From Sphingomonas sp. PAMC 26605 (GTDB lineage: Bacteria > Pseudomonadota > Alphaproteobacteria > Sphingomonadales > Sphingomonadaceae): DNA of 44,969 bases. Positions 25,499-32,871 of the stretch are shown in pieces (the first letter of the stretch is position 1; every line of letters starts with the position of its first letter). Where the stretch lies: positions 3,472,413-3,517,381 of the forward strand of contig NZ_JH584241.1 in the NCBI RefSeq assembly GCF_000241485.1, read 5' to 3'. A program made the position numbers and the translations under genes. The notes under the pieces are model-generated. The model was given only the letters and a program-made list of their open reading frames with translations, made no database searches and had not been told where the DNA came from.

Positions 25499-27318
25499 TC
25501 GACCGTCACCGACTTGGCAAGGTTGCGCGGCTGATCGACATCGGTGCCCTTGATCACCGCGACATGATACGCCAGCAGCTGGACGGGCACGGCATAGACG
25601 AGCGGTGCGATCAGCGGATGGACCTTGGGCATGGTGATCGTCGCCATGCAGCCGTCGCCCGCCGCCTGGATGCCGTCATAATCCGAGATCAAAACGACCT
25701 TGCCGCCGCGCGCCTGGACTTCCTGCATGTTGCTGACGGTCTTGTCGAACAGTGGCCCCGACGGCGCGATGACGATGACGGGGACGTTCTCGTCGATCAG
25801 CGCGATCGGCCCGTGCTTCATCTCGCCCGCGGCATAGCCCTCGGCGTGGATGTAGCTGATTTCCTTGAGCTTCAGCGCGCCTTCGAGCGCCAGCGGATAG
25901 TCGGTACCGCGACCGAGATAGAGCACGTCGCGCGCGATTGCGATGTGATGCGCCATCGCCTCGATCGCCTCGTCATAGGCAAGCGCGCCGTTGATCGCGG
26001 CGGGGGCTTCGGCGAGATGCTTGACGATCATCTTCTCCTCTGCCGGGCTGAGCTTGCCCTTGGCGCGCGCGAGGTTCGCGGCGAGCGCCGCCAGCACCGC
26101 GAGCTGGCAGGTGAAGGCCTTGGTCGAGGCGACGCCGATCTCCGGCCCGGCGTGCGTCGGCAGCAGAATGTCGGCTTCGCGCGCCATCGAGCTGGTCGGC
26201 ACGTTGACGACGACCGCGATCGTCTGCCCCTCGCTGCGCGCGTGGCGAAGGGCCGCGAGCGTGTCGGCGGTTTCGCCCGACTGGCTGATGAAGAGCGCGA
26301 GCCCCCCCTCCTCCATCACCGGCGCGCGGTAACGGAATTCGGAGGCGACATCGAGATCGACCGGCACGCGCGCGAACTGCTCGAACCAGTATTTGGCGAC
26401 CATGCCGGCGTAGAAGCTGGTGCCGCAGGCGACGATCGTGACGCGCTTGATCGTCGAGAGGTCGAACTCGGGGATCGGCAGCGTGACACGTTCCTCCATG
26501 CGCTGGAGGTACGAGCGCAGCGTCTGCGCGACGACGATCGGCTGCTCGTAGATCTCCTTGAGCATGTAATGCTTGTGGTTGCCCTTCGACACCACGTCGC
26601 CGGTGACGCCCGACAGCGTGACCGCGCGTTCTACGGCCGTGTTGTCGCGGTCATAGACCTGTGCGCCCTCGCGCGTCAGCACGACCCAGTCGCCTTCGTC
26701 GAGATAGGCGATGCGCTGCGTCAGCGGCGCGAGCGCGAGCGCGTCGGAGCCGAGATACATCTCGCCCTCGCCGTATCCGACGACCAGCGGCGAGCCGAGC
26801 CGCGCGCCGATCAGCAGATCGGGATGCTGGCGGAATAGAATGGCGAGCGCGAACGCGCCGTGGAGCCGCGGCAGGACCTCGCGGACCGCATCCTCGGGGG
26901 CGAGGCCGGCCTCGACCTTCTCGCTGATGAGATGCGCGACGACTTCGGTGTCGGTCTCGCTGGTGAAGGTGCGGCCGCGGGCGATGAGTTCGTCGCGCAG
27001 CGGCTTGAAATTCTCGATGATGCCGTTGTGGACGACCGCGACCTCGCCGGTCGCATGGGGGTGCGCGTTATTGGTGGTCGGGCCGCCATGCGTTGCCCAG
27101 CGCGTGTGGGCGATGCCGGTCTTGCCGGGGAGCGGATGCGCCGCGAGTTCGCGCGCGAGGTTGATCAGCTTGCCCGGCGCGCGCCGCCGCTCGATCGCGC
27201 CGTCGAAATCGGTGGCGATGCCGGCCGAATCATAGCCGCGATATTCGAGCCGCTTGAGGCCGTCGAGCAGACGATCGGCGACGTTTTCGGTGCTCAGGAT
27301 GCCAACGATGCCACACAT
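25495..27318 (-). CDS. glmS: Glutamine--fructose-6-phosphate aminotransferase GlmS
   Basis: A 607-residue enzyme making glucosamine-6-phosphate from fructose-6-phosphate and glutamine, the first step to UDP-GlcNAc for peptidoglycan and LPS. The N-terminal glutaminase starts MCGIVGILS with nucleophile Cys2 and has HTRWATHGGPTTNNAHPH and HNGIIENF; two SIS domains follow with CGTSFYAG, SQSGETADT and the C-terminal LAKSVTVE ending. Length matches E. coli. Only 14 nt separate it from the PIN toxin gene upstream, so its transcription probably comes through the TA module or from glmU. There is no room for a glmS ribozyme. Confidence 0.98.
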   Translation of the reverse strand: MCGIVGILSTENVADRLLDGLKRLEYRGYDSAGIATDFDGAIERRRAPGKLINLARELAAHPLPGKTGIAHTRWATHGGPTTNNAHPHATGEVAVVHNGIIENFKPLRDELIARGRTFTSETDTEVVAHLISEKVEAGLAPEDAVREVLPRLHGAFALAILFRQHPDLLIGARLGSPLVVGYGEGEMYLGSDALALAPLTQRIAYLDEGDWVVLTREGAQVYDRDNTAVERAVTLSGVTGDVVSKGNHKHYMLKEIYEQPIVVAQTLRSYLQRMEERVTLPIPEFDLSTIKRVTIVACGTSFYAGMVAKYWFEQFARVPVDLDVASEFRYRAPVMEEGGLALFISQSGETADTLAALRHARSEGQTIAVVVNVPTSSMAREADILLPTHAGPEIGVASTKAFTCQLAVLAALAANLARAKGKLSPAEEKMIVKHLAEAPAAINGALAYDEAIEAMAHHIAIARDVLYLGRGTDYPLALEGALKLKEISYIHAEGYAAGEMKHGPIALIDENVPVIVIAPSGPLFDKTVSNMQEVQARGGKVVLISDYDGIQAAGDGCMATITMPKVHPLIAPLVYAVPVQLLAYHVAVIKGTDVDQPRNLAKSVTVE

Positions 27319-27332
27319 GGAATGTCTCGAAA

Positions 27333-27698
27333 CTAGAGGGTGTAGGGGATGCGGATGCCCGGCAAGCTCGCCGGGAAGTCCTTGGTGTTGCGGGTCACTA
27401 GAATGCGTCCGTGAACCTGTGCTGACGCGAGGATGACCGAGTCGGCAAGCTTCAGCCGGCGTTCGTTGCGCAGTTCCGCCGCGCGCGTCGCGATCGGAAT
27501 ATCGAGCTCATCGATCAGGAACCCCTCCAACAGCGATTTCGTCCGCGGTATCGTGATCTGGTCAACGCGGGACATGACCTCGATCCACGTCACCCGACTG
27601 ATCCAGCGATCGTCGACCGACTCGAGCTCGAGCTGCGCTGACACGTTGCCGTTAAGGGCATCGATCAGGATATTGCCGTCGAACGACGCGGCGCTCAC
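27333..27698 (-). CDS. PIN-domain toxin (VapC-like)
   Basis: A 121-residue PIN-domain RNase. The four conserved acidic positions are present: Asp7 (FDGNILIDAL), Glu40 (WIEVM), Asp86 (KLADSVILA) and Asp107 (VTRNTKDF), so it should be active as an endoribonuclease toxin. It begins with GTG overlapping the antitoxin stop (GTGA), the normal order for such pairs. It lies between glmU and glmS, which are otherwise expected to be neighbours, suggesting insertion of the module into the operon. The RNA target cannot be read from sequence. Confidence 0.9.
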   Translation of the reverse strand: MSAASFDGNILIDALNGNVSAQLELESVDDRWISRVTWIEVMSRVDQITIPRTKSLLEGFLIDELDIPIATRAAELRNERRLKLADSVILASAQVHGRILVTRNTKDFPASLPGIRIPYTL

Positions 27699-28078
27699 GA
27701 CTTCGGCGACGGCTGCACGCCCCGCAGCAGATCAAGATAGATTGCGCGCTGACGATCATCCTCCGCGTCGAAGAGATCGGGAAACTCGGCTTTGACGTCT
27801 TCGTAATCGTCGTCCCAGGGACGGGTCCAGCTCGCGCGTTCGCGCCGCTGCCATTCGACGGCGTCGCCAATGTCGGTGCGATCCTTCCAGGCCCCGAAGC
27901 CGGCGCGCAAAGCCGCCAGTCGCCGTTGCCGATCCCCCTCTTCCGCGTCGCTCGCGATCAGCCGATCGACCGCGTCACGAATCACGGCCGCGCGCGACTG
28001 GCCGTGCTCGGCCGCGATCTGATCGAGCCGCGCAATGCGATCGTCGCCGAGCGAAACCAGGGTCCTGCTAGCCATCAT
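27695..28078 (-). CDS. Ribbon-helix-helix antitoxin of the PIN toxin
   Basis: A 127-residue protein with an N-terminal ribbon-helix-helix (CopG/Arc-like: RTLVSLGDDRIARLDQIAAEHGQSRAAVIRDAVDRLI, residues 5-42) and a long C-terminal tail rich in Trp, Asp and Arg that would wrap the toxin. The start is one of two adjacent ATGs (28078 or 28075). No Shine-Dalgarno precedes it; instead a perfect palindrome begins 6 nt upstream, so the message may be leaderless or nearly so. The antitoxin would repress its own promoter through that palindrome. Confidence 0.87.
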   Translation of the reverse strand: MMASRTLVSLGDDRIARLDQIAAEHGQSRAAVIRDAVDRLIASDAEEGDRQRRLAALRAGFGAWKDRTDIGDAVEWQRRERASWTRPWDDDYEDVKAEFPDLFDAEDDRQRAIYLDLLRGVQPSPKS

Positions 28079-28083
28079 CGATA

Positions 28084-28102
28084 GATATCATCGCATGATA
28101 TC
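28084..28102. promoter_or_regulatory. Palindromic operator of the toxin-antitoxin module
   Basis: GATATCAT-CGC-ATGATATC is a perfect 8+8 inverted repeat with a 3-nt spacer, 6 nt upstream of the antitoxin ATG. It overlaps the last bases and stop codon of glmU (28101-28103). It is the expected type of site for the ribbon-helix-helix antitoxin. Confidence 0.75.
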
Positions 28103-29462
28103 ACTTGCCAGCTTTCTTCGCCGTCATCGCATCGCGAAAGCGCTTGGCCCATCCGGGCTTGGAGACTTGCTGCGGGCGCACCAGTACGAGCGCATCGGCT
28201 TCGACGTCGGCGGTGATCACCGACCCCGCACCGACGATCGCGCCCGCGCCGATCGTCACCGGGGCGACCAGCGCCGAGTTCGATCCGATGAACGCGCCTT
28301 CGCCGATGATCGTCTTGGCCTTGAAGAAGCCATCGTAATTGCAGGTGATCGTGCCCGCGCCGATGTTGGCCCCCGCCCCCACTTCGGCGTCGCCGAGATA
28401 GGTCAGGTGGCTCGCCTTGGCGCCCGCGCCGAGCACGGCCTTCTTCATCTCGACGAAATTGCCGACCTTCGACTTCTCGCCCATCACCGCGCCGGGGCGC
28501 AGGCGAGCGAACGGGCCGACCTCGGCCTTGGCGCCGATTTGCGCGCCCTCGATATGGCTGAAGGCGTGGAGCACTGCGCCGTCACCGACGCTGACGCCGG
28601 GGCCGAACACGACGTTGGGCTCGATCACGACGTCGCGGCCGATCACCGTGTCGTGCGCGAACCAGACGGTTTCGGGGGCGATCAGCGTTGCGCCGTCGGC
28701 CATCGCCTGCGCGCGGCGTTGTGCCTGCCACGATGCCTCGACCGCGGCGAGCTCGCCGCGGCTGTTGACCCCGGCGACTTCGGTCGCGCCCGTCTCGATC
28801 ACCGCCGAGCGCCGACCGTCGGCGGCGGCGAGCATGACGATGTCGGGCAGGTAATATTCGCCCGCCGCATTGTCGTTGCCGACGCGGGCGAGCAGCGCGA
28901 ACAGATCGGCGCTGCGCACCGCCATCAGCCCGGAGTTGCACAAATCGACCGCGCGCTCGGCGGGTGTAGCGTCCTTGAACTCGATCATCTTGGCGATCAC
29001 GCCGTTCTCGGCAATGATCCGGCCATAGGCACCGGCATCGGCGGGGCGGAAGCCAAGCACCACCGCCACCGGCGCGTCGTCCGCGTTGAGCCGGTCGAGC
29101 ATCGCCTGCATCGTCGCCGATGAGACGAGCGGGACGTCGCCGTAGAGGATCAGCACATCGCCAACGAACCCTTCGAGCGCCGCTTGCGCCTGCGCCACCG
29201 CATGCCCGGTACCGAGCTGTTCGGCCTGCAGCGCGGTCGCGATCCCGAGCGGCGAGACCGCCGCCTCGACCTGTTCGCGCCCCGCGCCCGTCACGACCAC
29301 GGTCCGCGCCGGATCGAGCGCCGCGACGCTCGCCGCGAGGTGCAGCAGCATCGGTCGCCCGGCGATCGGGTGGAGCACCTTGTGCAGGTCGGACTTCATT
29401 CGGGTGCCCTTGCCGGCGGCAAGGATGATGGCGGCGATGGGCGGGCGAGTGAGGCTATCCAT
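28101..29462 (-). CDS. glmU: Bifunctional GlmU: GlcNAc-1-P uridyltransferase / GlcN-1-P acetyltransferase
   Basis: A 453-residue enzyme that makes UDP-GlcNAc from glucosamine-1-phosphate. The N-terminal pyrophosphorylase has LAAGKGTRMKSDLHKVL (about 14-30), QLGTGHAV and YGDVPL; the C-terminal left-handed beta-helix acetyltransferase has FGPGVSVGDG, SHIEGAQIG, PFARLRPG, NFVEMKK, HLTYLGDAEVGAGANIGAGTITCNYDG and IGSNSALVAPV. ATG at 29462 matches family starts. It is divergent from gph (61 nt). The stop lies inside the TA operator. GlmM is not in the window. Confidence 0.98.
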   Translation of the reverse strand: MDSLTRPPIAAIILAAGKGTRMKSDLHKVLHPIAGRPMLLHLAASVAALDPARTVVVTGAGREQVEAAVSPLGIATALQAEQLGTGHAVAQAQAALEGFVGDVLILYGDVPLVSSATMQAMLDRLNADDAPVAVVLGFRPADAGAYGRIIAENGVIAKMIEFKDATPAERAVDLCNSGLMAVRSADLFALLARVGNDNAAGEYYLPDIVMLAAADGRRSAVIETGATEVAGVNSRGELAAVEASWQAQRRAQAMADGATLIAPETVWFAHDTVIGRDVVIEPNVVFGPGVSVGDGAVLHAFSHIEGAQIGAKAEVGPFARLRPGAVMGEKSKVGNFVEMKKAVLGAGAKASHLTYLGDAEVGAGANIGAGTITCNYDGFFKAKTIIGEGAFIGSNSALVAPVTIGAGAIVGAGSVITADVEADALVLVRPQQVSKPGWAKRFRDAMTAKKAGK

Positions 29463-29523
29463 GGCGCCAGCCCTGCCACGCCGGACTTGCCAATTCCATA
29501 GCAACCCTGCCAGGCGGGGTCGC

Positions 29524-30198
29524 ATGACGACGAATTCATTCCAGATCGTGGGGTTCGACCTCGACGGCACCTTGGTCGACAGCAGCGGCGATCTCACCGC
29601 CGCGGTCAACGACGCCCTCGCCTCCGCCGGGCGTCCGCTGCTCACCGTCGCGCAGGTCAGGACGATGGTCGGAGGCGGCGCGAAGCATATGCTGGCGCAA
29701 GGGCTCGAGGCGACCGGCGGCTGCACGCCCGAGGAATTTCGTCCGATCTACAAGCGGATGCTGGCCTATTATGCCGCGCACATTTCGGTCCATACGCGCC
29801 CCTTCCCCGGCGTGATCGCGGCGCTCGACCAACTCGACGCGCGCGGCATCAAGAGCGCGGTCGTCACCAACAAGTTCGAGAGCCTGGCGCTGACGCTGCT
29901 CGCCGATCTCGGGCTGACCGAGCGTTTCGCGTGCATCATCGGCGGCGACACGATGGGGCCCGGCCTGTCCAAGCCCGACCGCGCGCCGATCGACGAGATG
30001 ATCCGGCGCTGCGGCGGCGGAAAGGCGGCGTTCGTCGGCGATTCAATCTACGACATCATGGCGGCGAAGAACGCCGAGATCCCCGGAATCGCGGTCAGCT
30101 TCGGCTTCCTGCTCGAGCCGGTCGAGGAGATGGGCGCCGACGCCATCATCGATTCGTTCGACGAACTGCTCCCGACGCTCGACCGCCTGTCAGCCTGA
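29524..30198 (+). CDS. gph: Phosphoglycolate phosphatase-like HAD hydrolase
   Basis: A 224-residue HAD phosphatase. Motif I GFDLDGTLVDS (nucleophile Asp about 12), motif II VVTNK, motif III Lys in SKPDRAP, and motif IV FVGDSIYDIMAAKNA are present, with an alpha-helical cap between motifs I and II. Gph removes phosphate from 2-phosphoglycolate formed by DNA repair or oxygenase side reactions; other sugar phosphates are possible substrates. The ATG at 29524 starts just before motif I. The 3' end overlaps the convergent nucleotidyltransferase gene by 9 nt. Confidence 0.88.
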   Translation: MTTNSFQIVGFDLDGTLVDSSGDLTAAVNDALASAGRPLLTVAQVRTMVGGGAKHMLAQGLEATGGCTPEEFRPIYKRMLAYYAAHISVHTRPFPGVIAALDQLDARGIKSAVVTNKFESLALTLLADLGLTERFACIIGGDTMGPGLSKPDRAPIDEMIRRCGGGKAAFVGDSIYDIMAAKNAEIPGIAVSFGFLLEPVEEMGADAIIDSFDELLPTLDRLSA

Positions 30199-31266
30199 GG
30201 CGGGCCCGGCGCCACCCTTGCGCCATTTGGTCCAGAGATGCCGCGCGAGCATCGCGGGCGGCATCCGCAACCAGTGCGAGCGGATGTAGAACGCCATCCG
30301 CGTCACCGGGCGCGTCGCCCGCCCCCAACCGTCGCGCGCGGTGACGCGGCGGAGATAGAGGCGGTCGGACCAGCGCGGGTTCAGGTCGATCGTGATCGGT
30401 CCGGTGTAGCCGACCGCGGGCGTGTCATAGAGCTGCCAGCAAAGGCGTAACGCGCGCTGGACCTGATCGGACAACCCCTCCTCCCCGGCCCGCTCGTAGA
30501 GGCTCAGGTAAAAGTCGGACTGGGTCGCCGCGAACTGACGGCAAAGCCGATCGATGTCCCACAGGTTGCGCATCCCGCCCGCGAGATCACCGTCGGCGAA
30601 CAGATGCGCGGCGGCGTGGATGACCATGTCCTCGGGCGCCAGCGCCCACAGCCCCGGCGCAACCTCGACCGCATTGGCGAGCAACGCCGCCGCATTCGGC
30701 GTGATACGCGCGGTCAACGGAAGGATCGTGTGATGCACGTCGATCATCCGATCGCGATCGCGGTGGATCAGCGGCGGGAGCTCGTGCATCCACTGGCGGT
30801 AATAGGCGTCGTCATACGGATCGGGCTTGACCCACTCCCACCCCGCGTCGAGCAACGCAGCTTCGACCATATCGAGCGATGTGCGCGGTACGAGGATGTC
30901 GAGATCGCCGATCGATCGCCCCTGCCCGGCCTGCAACCCCGCCGCGACGAACGCGGTGCCCTTGAGCAGGACGACCCTTTCGCCGAGCGGCGCCAGCGCG
31001 CGGCGTGCGGCCTCGGCCTCCCACAAGGCGACGACCCGCCCCTGTTCGGTCGACCGCCAGGCATCTTCGAGAATGCGTCCGACCGCAGCCGGCACCGCCA
31101 AACCATCGAGCCGCCACGCCAGCGTGCCGAGCATCTGCTCGGCGCGCGCGATCGCGAGCAGGGCGGTCCACCCCCCCGCGTCGAGCTCGAGCGTGCTTTC
31201 CGGCAAGCGCAGCGCGCGCGCCAGCAGCCAGCCATCGGGCGCGCGGCGCATCACCGCGCCGCCCAT
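30190..31266 (-). CDS. NTP_transf_5-type nucleotidyltransferase family protein (HPr-rel-A cassette)
   Basis: A 358-residue protein of the nucleotidyltransferase family PF14907. The active-site region reads VVLLKGTAFVAAGL then GRSIGDLDILVPR, with the metal-binding pair Asp121 and Asp123; a helical C-terminal half follows (DVHHTILPL, HAAAHLFADG, LWDIDRLC). Members of this family sit beside HprK-related kinases, including in some lasso-peptide clusters, but a reaction is not established to my knowledge. ATG at 31266 has GGAGG 4 nt before it and lies 16 nt inside the kinase gene; an ATG at 31251 forming TGATG is the alternative. Last gene of the four-gene cassette. Confidence 0.85.
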   Translation of the reverse strand: MGGAVMRRAPDGWLLARALRLPESTLELDAGGWTALLAIARAEQMLGTLAWRLDGLAVPAAVGRILEDAWRSTEQGRVVALWEAEAARRALAPLGERVVLLKGTAFVAAGLQAGQGRSIGDLDILVPRTSLDMVEAALLDAGWEWVKPDPYDDAYYRQWMHELPPLIHRDRDRMIDVHHTILPLTARITPNAAALLANAVEVAPGLWALAPEDMVIHAAAHLFADGDLAGGMRNLWDIDRLCRQFAATQSDFYLSLYERAGEEGLSDQVQRALRLCWQLYDTPAVGYTGPITIDLNPRWSDRLYLRRVTARDGWGRATRPVTRMAFYIRSHWLRMPPAMLARHLWTKWRKGGAGPASG

Positions 31267-32111
31267 GCCGCCTCCACTTGCGCGATCGCGCTGGCGGTGT
31301 CGGGATAGTCGATCGCGCGTGCCGGGATCGAGGTCACGAGCGTCGTGAGGGCGTCGAAGCCACGCTCGCCGAGCGCGACATAGTTGGTCGAGGCCTGGGT
31401 CAGCCGGACGAACACCTCGCTCGCCGACACGTCGCGCGCGGCGGGTTCGAAGCCGAAGCTCGGGAACAGGATCATCGCCGGGCGCGCCGGCTGCGGCATC
31501 GTCGCGACCGCGTGCGCATCGGGGACGAAATGGCGGATCGTCCCCTTGGGCGTTCCCTCGAGCAGCGGCCCGAAGCGATCCGCCGGCGCCTCCGCCGCGA
31601 CCGTCGCGATGCTCGCATTCTTGAGGCTGACGAGCCGTGGAAAGGCATGCATCTGTCCCGTTTCGGGATCGAGCAACGCAAATTCATCGCCCATCAGTCG
31701 CCATCCGCGAAGCGACAACAGCGCGGCGAGCGTCGACTTGCCCGCGCCCGACACGCCCGTCATCACCAGCGCCTCGCCATCGCGTTCGACGACCGAGGCG
31801 TGGAGCAGCAGATAGCGGCGCTGGCCGAGCGCCATCTGCAGGTTCATCCCCATCTCGGCGGCGAGCAGCCCTTGCGCGAGCGGCAGCGGCGCCGCCTCGG
31901 GCAGCACGAAATCGCCGCCGATCATCACCGCCGGCCGCAGCACGCGCCGCCACGGCCGCGCCGCGAACAGGCGCACGGTGAAATCGGGAACGCCACCGTC
32001 CGGCTTGGGATAGGCGCGGTACAAAGCCTCGAGCTGCGCGATCGGCGCGCGCCAGTCCGAGCCGATGCGGAACCCCACCGGCCCGATCGCGACGCTGAAG
32101 ACGTGGTTCAT
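31251..32111 (-). CDS. HprK-related kinase A
   Basis: A 286-residue protein related to the catalytic core of HPr serine kinase/phosphorylase. After a roughly 100-residue N-terminal domain it has LLLHASVVERDG and a P-loop GVSGAGKST (119-127), then LRGWRLMGDEFALLD (the HprK Asp/Glu region) and FPRLVSLKN. There is no HPr or PTS gene here, so the substrate is not HPr; relatives phosphorylate a Ser of lasso peptides. It matches the family named HprK-related kinase A, which marks the HPr-rel-A system. ATG overlaps the PqqD-like stop by 4 nt. Substrate unknown. Confidence 0.88.
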   Translation of the reverse strand: MNHVFSVAIGPVGFRIGSDWRAPIAQLEALYRAYPKPDGGVPDFTVRLFAARPWRRVLRPAVMIGGDFVLPEAAPLPLAQGLLAAEMGMNLQMALGQRRYLLLHASVVERDGEALVMTGVSGAGKSTLAALLSLRGWRLMGDEFALLDPETGQMHAFPRLVSLKNASIATVAAEAPADRFGPLLEGTPKGTIRHFVPDAHAVATMPQPARPAMILFPSFGFEPAARDVSASEVFVRLTQASTNYVALGERGFDALTTLVTSIPARAIDYPDTASAIAQVEAAWAAR

Positions 32112-32395
32112 GCGCGCGACACCAGCCCGGTCGCGACGAGTTCGTCGAGCCGCTCGCGCAGCACGTCCGTATCGGCATCGCCCAGCGCATAGTCGCGCGC
32201 GAGGCGTTCGAGCAGCGCCGCGCGCGTCATCCCCGCCTCGCCCAGCGTCGCCAAAATCTCGGGCGCAGGCGCGGTGATCAGATGCGTAATGCCCGAATCG
32301 CGATGATATACCGCGGAAAAACTGTCGAGATGGACAATGCTCAGGCTTTCGGCCCGCGCCATGCGGTAGAGGACGGCGTCGTCCGCCGGGGCCAC
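32108..32395 (-). CDS. PqqD-like protein of the HPr-rel-A system
   Basis: A protein of about 95 residues resembling PqqD/RRE peptide-binding domains: a three-stranded start (LSIVHLDSFSAVYHRDSGITHLI) then helices (APAPEILATLGEAGMTRAALLERLARDY, DVLRERLDELVATGLV). PqqD-type domains bind the leader of a peptide or protein substrate and present it to a modifying enzyme. The GTG at 32395, just after the stop of the upstream gene, is preferred because family members begin about ten residues before LSIVHLD; an ATG at 32362 is possible. Overlap with the kinase gene (ATGA) implies they work together. Confidence 0.82.
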   Translation of the reverse strand: MAPADDAVLYRMARAESLSIVHLDSFSAVYHRDSGITHLITAPAPEILATLGEAGMTRAALLERLARDYALGDADTDVLRERLDELVATGLVSRA

Positions 32396-32399
32396 CGCC

Positions 32400-32804
32400 T
32401 CAGCCGCGCGGCATCTGCAACGACGCGAAGCAGGTGAAGCCGCTCGTCCCCGATTGCAGCCGCCGGATGTAATTGGTGTAGGCGCGGCTCTGCTGATAGC
32501 TCGTCCCCGGCAGCTGTCCGCCGGCCAGCGCGGTCTTGACCTCCTCGCCCTTGAACGGTCGCCCCGGCGGCGCGAACGCACCGCGCGTTCCGCGCGGCAC
32601 GGTGGTGCCGTCGGCGGCGATATAGCTGCCCGCCCGCCCCGGATCGGGCACCGGAATCTCGCAGGTCGAGATCGATGCGGTGGTCGCGGCGAGCGCCGGG
32701 CGGATCGAGACGACCGCGGCGGCGCCGGCCGCGCCGAGCATCAGCGCCCGGCGGCGCGTTGCGTTGGGGGTCTCGGGCGGAAGGTCAGTCATACTGACAG
32801 CCAT
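32400..32804 (-). CDS. Small Tat-leader protein heading the HPr-rel-A cassette
   Basis: A protein of about 134 residues that I do not recognise. It has a twin-arginine leader (ATRRRALMLGAAGAAAVVSIRPALA) and a mature part of about 90 residues rich in Gly, Thr and Pro, with only two Cys that could form a disulfide (STCEI near the start, GFTCF near the end) and a YQQSRAYTNYIRRLQSG segment. No enzyme motif is visible. Its stop is 4 nt from the PqqD-like start. Being the first, non-enzymatic, exported gene of a kinase/leader-binder/nucleotidyltransferase set, it is a candidate substrate. Starts at 32804 or 32792 are both possible; neither has a strong ribosome-binding site. Confidence 0.7.
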   Translation of the reverse strand: MAVSMTDLPPETPNATRRRALMLGAAGAAAVVSIRPALAATTASISTCEIPVPDPGRAGSYIAADGTTVPRGTRGAFAPPGRPFKGEEVKTALAGGQLPGTSYQQSRAYTNYIRRLQSGTSGFTCFASLQMPRG

Positions 32805-32871
32805 TTCACATTCGCAAATCGCTGGCAAGCAAGGCTATCGAGCTTAAGCATCTTTGCGCTAAGGCGGCGGA

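Noticed and set aside
27319..27332. A glmS ribozyme or riboswitch upstream of glmS
   Set aside because: Only 14 nt separate the toxin stop from the glmS ATG, and such ribozymes are known mainly from Gram-positive bacteria.
31251..32111. A true HPr kinase/phosphorylase of the nitrogen PTS
   Set aside because: No HPr, EIIA or two-component partner is nearby, and the N-terminal domain and neighbours fit the HprK-related kinase A family instead.
30190..32804. A lasso-peptide biosynthetic cluster
   Set aside because: The HprK-like kinase, PqqD-like protein and nucleotidyltransferase fit, but there is no asparagine-synthetase-like cyclase, no transglutaminase-like protease, no ABC exporter, and the first protein is a 130-residue Tat substrate.
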